Positions 1 to 7,732 of a stretch of DNA of 40,240 nucleotides are shown in pieces (position 1 is the first letter of the stretch; each line of letters starts with the position of its first letter). Below the pieces are notes generated by a model. The model was not told where the DNA came from and ran no database searches. It saw only the letters and a program-made list of their open reading frames with translations. Origin of the DNA: Devosiaceae bacterium (lineage in GTDB: Bacteria > Pseudomonadota > Alphaproteobacteria > Rhizobiales > Devosiaceae); contig JAKISW010000024.1 in assembly GCA_021648375.1 (NCBI GenBank), positions 1-40,240 on the forward strand, written 5' to 3'. Both the position numbers and the translations under genes were made by a program.

Positions 1-93
1 ACGTTCACCGGCTTCGATTTTAAGGCTGACATTTTTTACAACCGCGTCCGAACCATATTGCTTTGTCACGTTGGAAATATCTAGTGCGTTCAT
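1..93 (-). CDS. nosF: NosF, ABC-transporter ATPase for N2O reductase maturation (partial, N-terminus only)
   Basis: The first 31 codons are visible, reading MNALDISNVTKQYGSDAVVK and continuing to a GER at the window edge. That is the usual ABC ATPase N-terminus (short strand, then the aromatic A-loop in KQYG) just before the Walker A loop, which lies outside. The ATG overlaps the nosD stop by 4 bp (positions 90-93), indicating translational coupling. The family assignment rests mainly on context: in nosRZDFY(L) clusters the gene after nosD is nosF, the cytoplasmic ATPase that powers the NosFY transporter and works with NosD in assembling the copper-sulfide CuZ site. The Walker motifs cannot be checked here. 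Confidence 0.85.
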   Translation of the reverse strand, partial: MNALDISNVTKQYGSDAVVKNVSLKIEAGER

Positions 94-1355
94 TGTATTT
101 CTTTCCATGGGGGGAATTCAGGCTCGATCGGGAGCATAAGAGGAGCACTGTCCATAACGCCGCCTGGCAACAGGGCAGGAAAAGCCGATTGTGACCAGCG
201 GATAAGTTGCACGGCAGGCGAACCCAGAAGCAATTTGGCCGCCGGTTGGCGCCAAAGCACCTGATCCATCGCGTCATTGGGCCGATAGGGAGCATCGGCA
301 ATGCCATCACCGTTTAAATCGAAACCCGGATGATCCGACCAATAATTACCCAGTCCGTTTTCACTCCAGTCAACCCAGCGTGTGCCTGCATATTGAACCT
401 GCACCCGATTGCCCACAAATCCGTTGCCGCTAAACTTGTTGCGCTCAGACCCGGCGGTAAAATGAACTCCGATACCACAGCCAGAAAACAGGTTCCCCGC
501 AAAATTGTTTTTGTGGGAATTATAAATGAACAGGCATTTCTCATTGACCCGCTCAATGCGGTTGCCAAGGATTTCGCTATCGTTGGTATAATTCATCATG
601 ATCCCGTGATCACGGTCGCCGCGCGAAAGATTGCCTTCAACCCTGACATTTTTGGAGTTCATGATGGCATAGCCAAGATGGTTGCCAAGCGAAACATTGT
701 TAGAAACCAAACTGTCATGCACATACATGTAATGAACAGCAAACCTGAGATCGCGAAAACGATTGCCTGAAAATTCATTATCACTTGAAACATTGGCAAA
801 AATTCCATCCCGACCCCAGCGGATATCATTGCCGATTATTCTGCTCTCCGGTGAATTCCACAAATATATGCCATTGCCCCGATCATTCATGCGATGGTCC
901 TGGCGACCTTCAATAACATTATTTTTTACCAGAGCGCTTTTAACACCTTGAAGGTTCACACCGATCAGATTGCCAATCAGCCTGTTGCCAATAACAAGGG
1001 CATTGGTGGCATCTTTATTAAGTGTAATTCCGGCATCTTTGGTTTGACCCGCCGACCCTGAGCCTGAAATTGTAAGACCTTTAATGGTGACATCAGGGGC
1101 GCTGACACTAATCACCGATCCAGTACCATTGCCTTGGATGCTTGCCTCTCCATTGCCATCAATTGTCAGGCTTTTTTCAACAATAATCGGGCCCATATGA
1201 GTGCCGGGCAGCAGGCGGAGAACGTCCCCCGCCTGCGCTTTTTGCAAGATTGTAACAAGCTCTTGCCCCCCCGGCTTTACAAGCCATTCCACAGCCCCCG
1301 CAGCAGATGCTAGAAGCAATAGAATTAACAATGTCAGCAGGGTTCTTAAAAGCAT
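90..1355 (-). CDS. nosD: NosD, periplasmic beta-helix protein for CuZ assembly
   Basis: About 421 residues. A hydrophobic signal peptide (MLLRTLLTLLILLLLASAAGA) is followed by a parallel beta-helix (CASH/NosD repeats): many short turns of the type GNRLIGNLIGV, NNVIEGR, GNDIRWG and GNRIERV between residues about 50 and 330. NosD is a periplasmic copper/sulfur-handling factor that works with NosF and NosY to build the CuZ cluster of NosZ. Start choice: GGAGG (reverse strand, near 1363-1368) lies 7 nt before the ATG at 1355; an ATG at 1361 is only 1 nt from it, and a longer frame reaching 1466 would overlap nosZ without a better ribosome site. The gene lies 13 bp after nosZ and overlaps nosF by 4 bp, so it belongs to the nos operon. 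Confidence 0.93.
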   Translation of the reverse strand: MLLRTLLTLLILLLLASAAGAVEWLVKPGGQELVTILQKAQAGDVLRLLPGTHMGPIIVEKSLTIDGNGEASIQGNGTGSVISVSAPDVTIKGLTISGSGSAGQTKDAGITLNKDATNALVIGNRLIGNLIGVNLQGVKSALVKNNVIEGRQDHRMNDRGNGIYLWNSPESRIIGNDIRWGRDGIFANVSSDNEFSGNRFRDLRFAVHYMYVHDSLVSNNVSLGNHLGYAIMNSKNVRVEGNLSRGDRDHGIMMNYTNDSEILGNRIERVNEKCLFIYNSHKNNFAGNLFSGCGIGVHFTAGSERNKFSGNGFVGNRVQVQYAGTRWVDWSENGLGNYWSDHPGFDLNGDGIADAPYRPNDAMDQVLWRQPAAKLLLGSPAVQLIRWSQSAFPALLPGGVMDSAPLMLPIEPEFPPWKEIQ

Positions 1356-1368
1356 TGCCATGCCTCCT

Positions 1369-3270
1369 TTATGCAGGCTCGACCAGCATCCGGCCGCGCA
1401 TTTCAAGATGCAATGCGTGGCAGAACCACTGACAATAGAACCAGTGCACACCGGGACGATCAGCAACGAAAGTCACGGACTGGGTCGCCTGCGGACCGAC
1501 TTCCATGGCCACCCCGAAATTCACCATGCAAAAGCCGTGGGTCAGATCATCAACATCATCAATATTGGTGATATAGACGGTAACCTCATCGCCCTGTTTG
1601 ACTGTAAATTTCTCCAAAGAGAATACAGGCGCCACCGAGTACATATAGATCCGCACCTTGTTGCCGTCGCGAATGACATCAGCTGCGTTTTCCAGATCCA
1701 CACCATCCGCCTTTGCCTGGGCAATTGCATCGGCAAATATCGGGTCATCGCGTTTGTATATCGAGGAAGGATTTACCTTGGAACGGTGTATGATAACGCT
1801 GTCATGGGGTTCGGCAAAGGTTGCCCCGTCATGCACCACCTCAAAATTGCCATTGGAGATATCAATGAGCTGTTCATTTTCTGGTTTAAGCGGGCCCGTA
1901 TTAAGAAACCGGTCCTTGGAGAACTTGTTCATTGAAACCAGCCATTTGCCATCGGCCTCTTTGGTTTCACCCATGGAAGTGGAGTTGTGGCCGGGTTGAT
2001 AGGCCACATCGACCTTGGAGATTATGGGATCAACATCTTCACCCGCATAAAGCTGAATGGCTTTGTCGATATTCCATTTTACCACCTGACTATCCAGGAA
2101 CAGGGTGGTAAACGCATTACCGTCTCCGTCAAAGGCGGTGTGTAGGGGGCCAAGTCCCAACTCTGGCTCAGCAACGATGACTGAGCGCGGGTCTGCATCG
2201 GATGAAAACAATGCATCCACTTTGCTCACATCAATCACCGAAACTGTTGGCGATAATTTACCCGCTATCATGATATGTTTGCCGCTTGGGGCTGCATTCA
2301 CACCATGGGGTGAGGTTGGGATGGGTACATAGCGGGTATATTTAGAACCCTTGCGACCATCCAGAACCGGAACACCGTTGAGCATTTGATAGTCACCGGC
2401 TGCAACTCCCGCTTCAATGGCCTTGATGTCAAAGATGACACAATGGTCCATTTCATTGGCCATCATATCAGCCAAATTCATGCCATTTTCCGAGTTGTAG
2501 CTTGAAGCAAAGGCATATTTGCCCTGATAATCAGCGTCGACATTGTCCAGATTACCAGAGACCTGCAATTGCCATTTGACTTCCATTGTATCACCGTCAA
2601 TGGCGGTGAAGATGGAAACATAGGTGGAAATATCCTCCAGACTCCTGCCATCATTGATCAACGGACTTTCGTGCTCACCATTGGCAAAGACATAACCCGT
2701 GCGAGGGAACTTTTGCGGGCGCAAACCGTGAATGGCAAAAGCATTGGGAATTTCAATGATCTTGTCGCACTTCATGATATCGACCCGAACACGGGCTACC
2801 CTTGTGTTGGCTTTGTCGTTCATGAATATATAGCGGCCATCATAAGTGCCATCGGTGAACGACATATGGGGGTGGTGAAGGTCACCATTGTCATAGGTTT
2901 TTTTGCCCTGTTTTGCCAACATGGCTTTGGTCTCTGGCAGCAGGCCTTCAGTTAGAACCTTCAAAGATTCGTTGGTCTGCCCCCAGCCGGTGGCTGAGCA
3001 ACGATTAAAAACGGGAACCCGCATCAGCTCGCGCATTGAAGGTACACCTAAAATACGCATTTCACCGGTTTGCCCAGAAGACCAGAAGCCGTAATATTCA
3101 TCCAGCTCTCCGGGTTTTAGCTCATTTGGTGCACTGGCTTTTGAGGGAGAGGCAAGCAGTGCTCCGCCACCCGCAGCCGCGACGGCTCCGGCAAGTACGG
3201 CTCCACGACCGGTGCCGGTCAGCAGGGACCGTCTTGAGATACCTTCTTTTTCTTTTGTGTCATCAGACAT
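1369..3270 (-). CDS. nosZ: NosZ, nitrous-oxide reductase (clade I, Tat-exported)
   Basis: 633 residues, the normal length. It reduces N2O to N2 in the periplasm as the last step of denitrification. Residues 12-40 form a Tat signal (SRRSLLTG then an Ala/Gly-rich segment), the mark of clade I enzymes. CuZ ligand motifs are present: LHHPH (His132-133), GEHESP (His200), then PHGVNA, PLHTAFDG, QPGHNS and EPHDSV further on. The C-terminal cupredoxin domain carries the CuA motif FYCQWFCHALHLEM at about residues 611-624 (Cys613, Trp615, Cys617, His621, Met624) with an upstream His in DLTHGFC. The ATG follows AAGGAG with 7-nt spacing and overlaps the nosR stop by 8 bp. All catalytic motifs are intact. 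Confidence 0.98.
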   Translation of the reverse strand: MSDDTKEKEGISRRSLLTGTGRGAVLAGAVAAAGGGALLASPSKASAPNELKPGELDEYYGFWSSGQTGEMRILGVPSMRELMRVPVFNRCSATGWGQTNESLKVLTEGLLPETKAMLAKQGKKTYDNGDLHHPHMSFTDGTYDGRYIFMNDKANTRVARVRVDIMKCDKIIEIPNAFAIHGLRPQKFPRTGYVFANGEHESPLINDGRSLEDISTYVSIFTAIDGDTMEVKWQLQVSGNLDNVDADYQGKYAFASSYNSENGMNLADMMANEMDHCVIFDIKAIEAGVAAGDYQMLNGVPVLDGRKGSKYTRYVPIPTSPHGVNAAPSGKHIMIAGKLSPTVSVIDVSKVDALFSSDADPRSVIVAEPELGLGPLHTAFDGDGNAFTTLFLDSQVVKWNIDKAIQLYAGEDVDPIISKVDVAYQPGHNSTSMGETKEADGKWLVSMNKFSKDRFLNTGPLKPENEQLIDISNGNFEVVHDGATFAEPHDSVIIHRSKVNPSSIYKRDDPIFADAIAQAKADGVDLENAADVIRDGNKVRIYMYSVAPVFSLEKFTVKQGDEVTVYITNIDDVDDLTHGFCMVNFGVAMEVGPQATQSVTFVADRPGVHWFYCQWFCHALHLEMRGRMLVEPA

Positions 3271-5482
3271 TTTTATTCTCCTTTTTTGGGGGGGATGAAT
3301 TACTAATCATCTGGTCCATAGCGGCGCCTGACAGGGCGGTACTCTGGGCCAGCCTGTCCCGTTTTTTTCGTTTCATAATACGAACGGGGCATTTAAAATC
3401 GTCCTGATAGAGAACCTGACAGTTCAGACAGGACAGACATTCATTGGGGTTGATTTCACCGGTGGGGTGAATGGCCTGCACAAAACAGTCTTTGGCGCAG
3501 GTCTGGCAGGGGCTGCCGCATTCCTTGTAACGCTTGAGCCAGTCAAACATGCGCATGCGGGCAGGGATTGCCAAAGCTGCGCCCAATGGGCACAGATAGC
3601 GGCAATAAAAGCGCTCGATGAACAGACCAAGACCCAGAATAACCGTTGCAAACAGAACAAACGGCCAGGCGCGGGCAAACTTTAGAATTATAGAAGTTTT
3701 GAAAGGTTCCACTTCGGCAAACTGTTCTGCCAGGGGGATCGAAATCATCGAAAGCGCCACCAATCCTAGAAATATTATATATTTAATGGGCCACAGGCGC
3801 TCATGCAGGCCCCAGGGCAGGCGCCATTGGGGAACTTTGAAAAAGCGCGCAATTTGGTTGGTCAATTCCTGCAGCGCTCCAAAGGGACATAACCAGCCGC
3901 AAAACGCACCACGCCCCCAGAATAAAAGCGCAACCGCCACCGAGACCCATAAAATAAAGACCAGCGGATCAAGCAGGAACGTGTCCCAGTTAAAGCCTGA
4001 TATCAGGGAGGTGCCCAGGGCCATAAGGTTGACTACCGAAAGCTGGGCATTCTGGCTCCAACCTAAGAATACCAGCGTGACCACCAAAAAACTCATACGG
4101 AACCAATAGAAGGCGCGTGCATTTTTTGTGGCCTGTACCTGAAAGAAAAATACACCGGTTAATATGGTAAGCATTGCCACCAGAACGCCGATTTCGATTT
4201 TTTTGTTCTGCCATATGCGCTTCCACAATTCGGCTCGGGCTGCGGCGTCCTCCTCGGCCTGCGCAAATTGGGGTTCAGACGGGGGCAGTACCAATGGCAT
4301 CAGATATTTTTCAGGCAACTTATATCCCAGATCAAAGGTCATAAAAACCTTCTCAATTGCCCCCACTGATCGCTGGGCCAGTAACTGAATGCGCCAGGGC
4401 CTGGTGGGATCAAACCCCGCATCGGCAGGAATTTTGAATATGTCTGTTTCGGTAAAGGTTGGCGCGCCATCAGCGACCAACCCACCCAGGCGGCGGTGTT
4501 GTTTGTCGCGAAAACGAACTGAAATATCACCCTGAATAAGTTGAAACCGGTCAAATACTCCACCCCGTACGTATCCGGAGCCTTTGAACGAGTATTGCCC
4601 GCGTCCCATAACCAGGATCGCCTGATCACCCTCGTTGAGCCAATCGGTGAGGTTATTATATTCTGCCTCCCCCAACAGGCTCAAACCTATTGCAGGGGCC
4701 GATATCAGCGCCACCTGCATGTCAATATAAAGGTCTTGCGGATCTCCTGGTTCCGGCCGGGCTATGGCGCGCGGATCGCCCATACTTTCAAAGGCCTCAT
4801 TGATCTGGCCCACATCGAGTGTCAGGCGACGAACTGATCCGTCGCCGGCAAGGGTTGACCAGTCAGAAACGTTTGCTTCTTCCATATTCAAGGTGCGTGT
4901 TGGCCCGTTACTGGTGGTCTCAACAAGTCCACCAAGTCCAAGTGCCCGGGCGACTTTGATGCTGGCGCGCACGATAGAATCATCGATAATCATGATGGTT
5001 ACAGTGGCGCCAGATATAATCTGTAAATCGTGACCGGAACCGCTGGCGGCAGCTTCAGCAACAATATCAAGTCCCTGATAGGAGGCTGTTAGCGCCCGTA
5101 TTTTGCGCTCTGGTATTCCGATCAGAACAATGGGTTCGGAGTGTTCAACCAATTCGGCTCGCAGCAGTTTTGCGTCCTCATCTATAACCACCAGCACATG
5201 AATGGGCTTGCCAGAATATCCGGTAGTGCCCACAAAGTCACTTGTGACATAGGCATATCCCAGTAGCTCGTCCCCTTTAAGAACCGGGACCACGGGTATC
5301 TGCGGGTTTATCGGACCATAAGATGTGGCTCCTTCAACCAGTTCAGCGGCTGGAATCTGAGAGGTGAATTTTAGCACAATCGGAGATGTGGTCTGGGCCA
5401 GGGCCGAGAAGGAAAAAAACAGGAAAACAATCTGAACGAGTAAAATGGTGAATAGTTGGGAGGGGAGGGAGCTTATCTTCAT
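3263..5482 (-). CDS. nosR: NosR, membrane flavin/iron-sulfur protein for nos expression and electron supply
   Basis: 739 residues from the ATG at 5482 (GGG 8 nt upstream; a TTG two codons earlier is less likely). Order: signal peptide/first membrane segment (residues 8-30); periplasmic FMN-binding domain with the flavinylation motif SGATVT at about 157-162; a further extracytoplasmic region; then five or so membrane helices from about residue 425. The helices carry GWLCPFGALQE and CRYLCPLGAALA (CxxxCP-type motifs) and are followed by two [4Fe-4S] clusters, CGSPCQTCAKDC and CLSCLNCQ...CP, near the cytoplasmic C-terminus. NosR is required for nosZ transcription and N2O respiration and is thought to pass electrons to NosZ. 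First gene of the nos operon, overlapping nosZ. Confidence 0.97.
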   Translation of the reverse strand: MKISSLPSQLFTILLVQIVFLFFSFSALAQTTSPIVLKFTSQIPAAELVEGATSYGPINPQIPVVPVLKGDELLGYAYVTSDFVGTTGYSGKPIHVLVVIDEDAKLLRAELVEHSEPIVLIGIPERKIRALTASYQGLDIVAEAAASGSGHDLQIISGATVTIMIIDDSIVRASIKVARALGLGGLVETTSNGPTRTLNMEEANVSDWSTLAGDGSVRRLTLDVGQINEAFESMGDPRAIARPEPGDPQDLYIDMQVALISAPAIGLSLLGEAEYNNLTDWLNEGDQAILVMGRGQYSFKGSGYVRGGVFDRFQLIQGDISVRFRDKQHRRLGGLVADGAPTFTETDIFKIPADAGFDPTRPWRIQLLAQRSVGAIEKVFMTFDLGYKLPEKYLMPLVLPPSEPQFAQAEEDAAARAELWKRIWQNKKIEIGVLVAMLTILTGVFFFQVQATKNARAFYWFRMSFLVVTLVFLGWSQNAQLSVVNLMALGTSLISGFNWDTFLLDPLVFILWVSVAVALLFWGRGAFCGWLCPFGALQELTNQIARFFKVPQWRLPWGLHERLWPIKYIIFLGLVALSMISIPLAEQFAEVEPFKTSIILKFARAWPFVLFATVILGLGLFIERFYCRYLCPLGAALAIPARMRMFDWLKRYKECGSPCQTCAKDCFVQAIHPTGEINPNECLSCLNCQVLYQDDFKCPVRIMKRKKRDRLAQSTALSGAAMDQMISNSSPPKKENKNV

Positions 5483-5596
5483 AAACAAAGCCCTTTATTT
5501 TGGGGCTGAGTTTGGAATTGCTGAAACTTCATTGTTTTGGTGAGAGATGATGTTGTGGCAACCGGAAGCAAAGAGCATAACAATGTGAAAAATCCC

Positions 5597-5618
5597 CCCC
5601 GCTTCCGGGGCCATGGCC
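5597..5618 (-). promoter_or_regulatory. GC-rich hairpin and palindrome in the nosR upstream region
   Basis: The 339-bp gap between nosR (5482) and the divergent regulator (5822) is AT-rich except for this patch. CCCCG (5597-5601) and CGGGG (5606-5610) form a 5-bp stem with a 4-nt loop, directly beside the palindrome GGCCATGGCC (5609-5618). Read on the nosR strand, the hairpin is followed by GGG and then TTTTT, so it could act as a leader attenuator. This is inference; no nosR promoter was clear enough to call. Confidence 0.3.
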
Positions 5619-5740
5619 GGGAGTTTGGGAAGTAAATTGGCAAAACGATTTTTGACATAAAATAACAAACTCAAAGAGCTAAATGGGGCCGATAAAGTTA
5701 ATCGGCTTCCGCACTTATATCGCTCCAGGCTGAGGCAAGT

Positions 5741-5754
5741 TTGTTCCAGAACAA
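5741..5754. promoter_or_regulatory. Perfect TTG-N8-CAA palindrome, candidate Crp/Fnr-family (NnrR/Dnr-type) site
   Basis: TTGTT-CCAG-AACAA is an exact inverted repeat. One extra pair on each side gives arms of 7 bp (5740-5746 and 5749-5755) around a CA centre. TTG-N8-CAA is the shared core of Crp/Fnr-family operators. It is the only such match I found in the 339-bp divergent gap. Its centre lies 74 bp before the GTG of the adjacent regulator gene and about 265 bp before nosR, so autoregulation and/or nos control is plausible. Confidence 0.55.
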
Positions 5755-5821
5755 ATAAAAATCAGTTTGGTAAAAAAATAAGATATATACAGACAGAGCT
5801 GCCAGTTCAGGACCCTAAACC

Positions 5822-6529
5822 GTGATTCCAATTGACCGTAATTTGTTAAAAGAATTTGCTTTGTTCGCCACAATGAGCACGGATGACCTTGATAATATTC
5901 TGTCTGGCTCCACCAGTCGGCTGCTTGGGCGCAATGAGGTGGTATTTAAGCAGGGTGATATGGCACATTCCTTTTATATTCTGCTGCACGGACGATTAAA
6001 GGTCTCTCAGGTCACCGCTGACGGACAGCAGATTATCGTGCGTATCATTAATCCCGGAGATTTGTTTGGTATCGCCAAAGCCCTCAAACGCGACAGCTAT
6101 CCAGCAACAGCAAAAACGGTTAGCGAAAGCCTGATTTTATGCTGGCCAACTAACTTGTGGGATCAACTTATGAAGGAGCACCCCGCATTGTCTACAAACG
6201 CCCTGCAAACAGTGGGAGCCCGACTTCAGGAGGCCCATACGCGTATTCGCGAATTGGCAACCGAGAATGTGGAACAAAGGGTTGCTCATACTATTCTCAG
6301 GCTTGTGCGCCAATCTGGCAAGCGTGTGGAGCAAGGAGTAAATATCGACTTTCCGGTTTCTCGTAAGGATATTGCGGAAATGTCAGGAACTACCCTGCAC
6401 ACGGTTTCGCGAATCTTAAGTGCCTGGGAAAGTGCAGAGCTGGTGCAAAGCGGTCGTAAAAAAATATTGGTGCGCCAACCCCATCGGTTATTACTGCTCG
6501 CTGATGGCATTATTGAGGGTTGTGCTTAA
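5822..6529 (+). CDS. Crp/Fnr-family transcription regulator, NnrR/Dnr-like
   Basis: 235 residues from a GTG with AGGA about 10 nt upstream. The N-terminal half is a cyclic-nucleotide-binding-type beta-roll (QGDMAHSFYILLHGRLKV, near residues 43-60), followed by the dimerisation helix and a winged helix-turn-helix at about 178-220 (SRKDIAEMSGTTLHTVSRIL). The protein lacks the N-terminal cysteine cluster of oxygen-sensing FNR: the only cysteines I see are at about residue 100 (LILCWP) and at the extreme C-terminus. That, and its place divergent from nosR, favour a nitric-oxide-responsive regulator of the NnrR/Dnr group, but the effector cannot be read from the sequence. Candidate autoregulatory palindrome at 5741-5754. 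Confidence 0.85.
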   Translation: MIPIDRNLLKEFALFATMSTDDLDNILSGSTSRLLGRNEVVFKQGDMAHSFYILLHGRLKVSQVTADGQQIIVRIINPGDLFGIAKALKRDSYPATAKTVSESLILCWPTNLWDQLMKEHPALSTNALQTVGARLQEAHTRIRELATENVEQRVAHTILRLVRQSGKRVEQGVNIDFPVSRKDIAEMSGTTLHTVSRILSAWESAELVQSGRKKILVRQPHRLLLLADGIIEGCA

Positions 6530-6601
6530 GGAAGTTTGCTCCTTCCCACGGGCTATTTAAATTTATTCGCTATAATATCAAAATTCACTAAGGAGTGTTT
6601 T

Positions 6602-7588
6602 GTGAACCAAATTCAAGTGGAAAAACTTCTGCACCTTTGGCCAGATACAAAAGGTGCCAACGCAAAACTGATTAACCTGTCAGAAAACCATACCTTTTTG
6701 ATCACCAGTGCAAATGGAGAAAAAACCATTTTGAGGGTGCATCGGCCCGGTTATCATCGCCAAAGCGATATTTATTCGGAATTAAACTGGATGGTGGCCT
6801 TAAGGGCAAAGGCCAAAATTAAAACTCCGATACCAATTGCCGGCATTGACGATAAACTGGTGCAAACCCTTAGTTTTCAAGATGATGACTTGGAGGACGA
6901 GCGTTTACTGTTCGCTGTTATGTTTGTTTTTGAGTCTGGTGCTGAGCCGGATGAGAATGAGGATTTGCGCTCTTCTTTTGAGCAATTGGGGATGCTGGCG
7001 GCAAAGTGCCACTCCCATGCGCAGGATTGGATTTTTCCGGCCGGCTTTACCCGCCTGACGTGGGATAAGGCGGGTATATTGGATAAAAAGGCCCATTGGG
7101 GAAACTGGCGAAATGCCCCAAATATCAGCGCTGACAACCATATGATTCTTGAAAGAGCTGAAAAAACTCTAAGAAAACGTCTTGATGAATATGGCAGTGA
7201 TCGTTCCCGCTTTGGAATTATTCATGCCGATATGCGCCTTGCAAATCTTTTGGTTGATGATGGGGAGGTTAAACTGATTGATTTTGATGATTGCGGCTTT
7301 GGCTGGTTCGCCTATGATTTTGCTGCTGCCATATCATTCTTTGAAGATTCACCTTCAATTTCAGCCCTTTTTACCAGTTGGCTGGCCGGATATGTTCAGG
7401 TGCGTGAGTTTTCCAAAGCCGATATTGAAATGGTTGATTCCATGGTGATGCTGCGCCGGTTTGCGCTTTTGGCCTGGGTTGGCTCGCACGCTGAAACTGA
7501 TCTTGCCGCAGGCCTTGCACCCGATTTTGCTAAAATAAGCGCCAAACTCGCTGAAAAATACGTAAACACGGGGCGGTTGGTTACCTAG
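6602..7588 (+). CDS. APH-fold phosphotransferase, SrkA/YihE or homoserine-kinase-II-like
   Basis: About 328 residues from a GTG at 6602 that follows AAGGAG with 6-nt spacing; the frame is open upstream but without a better start. The fold of aminoglycoside-phosphotransferase/choline-kinase enzymes is visible: an ATP-binding N-lobe (TILRVHRPGYH), the catalytic loop IIHADMRLANLL at about 204-215, and the metal-binding loop LIDFDDCGFGWFAYDFA about ten residues later. The closest familiar pattern is the stress-response Ser/Thr kinase SrkA. The substrate is unknown. It follows the Crp/Fnr gene by 72 bp on the same strand and may be co-transcribed. A hairpin repeat begins 2 bp after its stop. Confidence 0.8.
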   Translation: MNQIQVEKLLHLWPDTKGANAKLINLSENHTFLITSANGEKTILRVHRPGYHRQSDIYSELNWMVALRAKAKIKTPIPIAGIDDKLVQTLSFQDDDLEDERLLFAVMFVFESGAEPDENEDLRSSFEQLGMLAAKCHSHAQDWIFPAGFTRLTWDKAGILDKKAHWGNWRNAPNISADNHMILERAEKTLRKRLDEYGSDRSRFGIIHADMRLANLLVDDGEVKLIDFDDCGFGWFAYDFAAAISFFEDSPSISALFTSWLAGYVQVREFSKADIEMVDSMVMLRRFALLAWVGSHAETDLAAGLAPDFAKISAKLAEKYVNTGRLVT

Positions 7589-7589
7589 A

Positions 7590-7635
7590 GCGCTGCCAAG
7601 AAAAGTGCTCTTGCGGTTTTCTGTTTCGGCAGCGC
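7590..7635. repeat. Dispersed hairpin repeat, copy 1
   Basis: GCGCTGCC (7590-7597) pairs with GGCAGCGC (7628-7635). Between them are an AAGAAAAGTG block and a GCGGTTTTC block, which pair with each other. The same architecture (outer arms, AGAAAAAGTG, GCGGTTTTTC, outer arm) recurs at 39002-39046 inside the bhc operon, so this is a dispersed element. It starts directly after the kinase stop codon and could serve as a transcript 3' end. Similar AAAAGTG/GCGGTTTTC palindromes are, from general knowledge, widespread between genes of Hyphomicrobiales. Confidence 0.65.
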
Positions 7636-7650
7636 GAATATTGAAAGGCT

Positions 7651-7722
7651 GTGAAAGTTTTTCACTTCCCCGGCCACCGAGCCGGGGTCTGACTGCTCCA
7701 GGTCCCGGATCAAGTCCGGGAC
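7651..7722. repeat. Three consecutive small hairpins between convergent genes
   Basis: Three perfect inverted repeats stand in a row: GTGAAA-gtt-TTTCAC (7651-7665), CCCCGGC-caccga-GCCGGGG (7668-7687) and GTCCCGGA-tcaag-TCCGGGAC (7702-7722). They fill the gap between the plus-strand kinase gene and the minus-strand polymerase gene. None is followed by a clear T-run, so they look more like intergenic palindromic elements than a simple terminator, though they may stop transcription from both sides. Confidence 0.6.
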
Positions 7723-7732
7723 GGTACACGCA

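Noticed and set aside
1201..1935. Long plus-strand open frame opposite nosD/nosZ
   Set aside because: It is antisense to strongly supported genes, lacks a ribosome site and has the composition of a shadow frame.
3282..3295. C7-A6 homopolymer run at the 3' end of nosR (minus strand), possible phase-variable or programmed frameshift joining nosR to nosZ
   Set aside because: A slip would alter only the last few residues of NosR, or fuse it to a Tat-exported protein, which makes no functional sense. The normal frames are complete with a good ribosome site for nosZ.
5653..5669. TTGAC...AACAA in the nosR upstream region as an FNR box
   Set aside because: The half-sites are separated by 7 bp instead of 4 and do not match each other; the palindrome at 5741 is far better.
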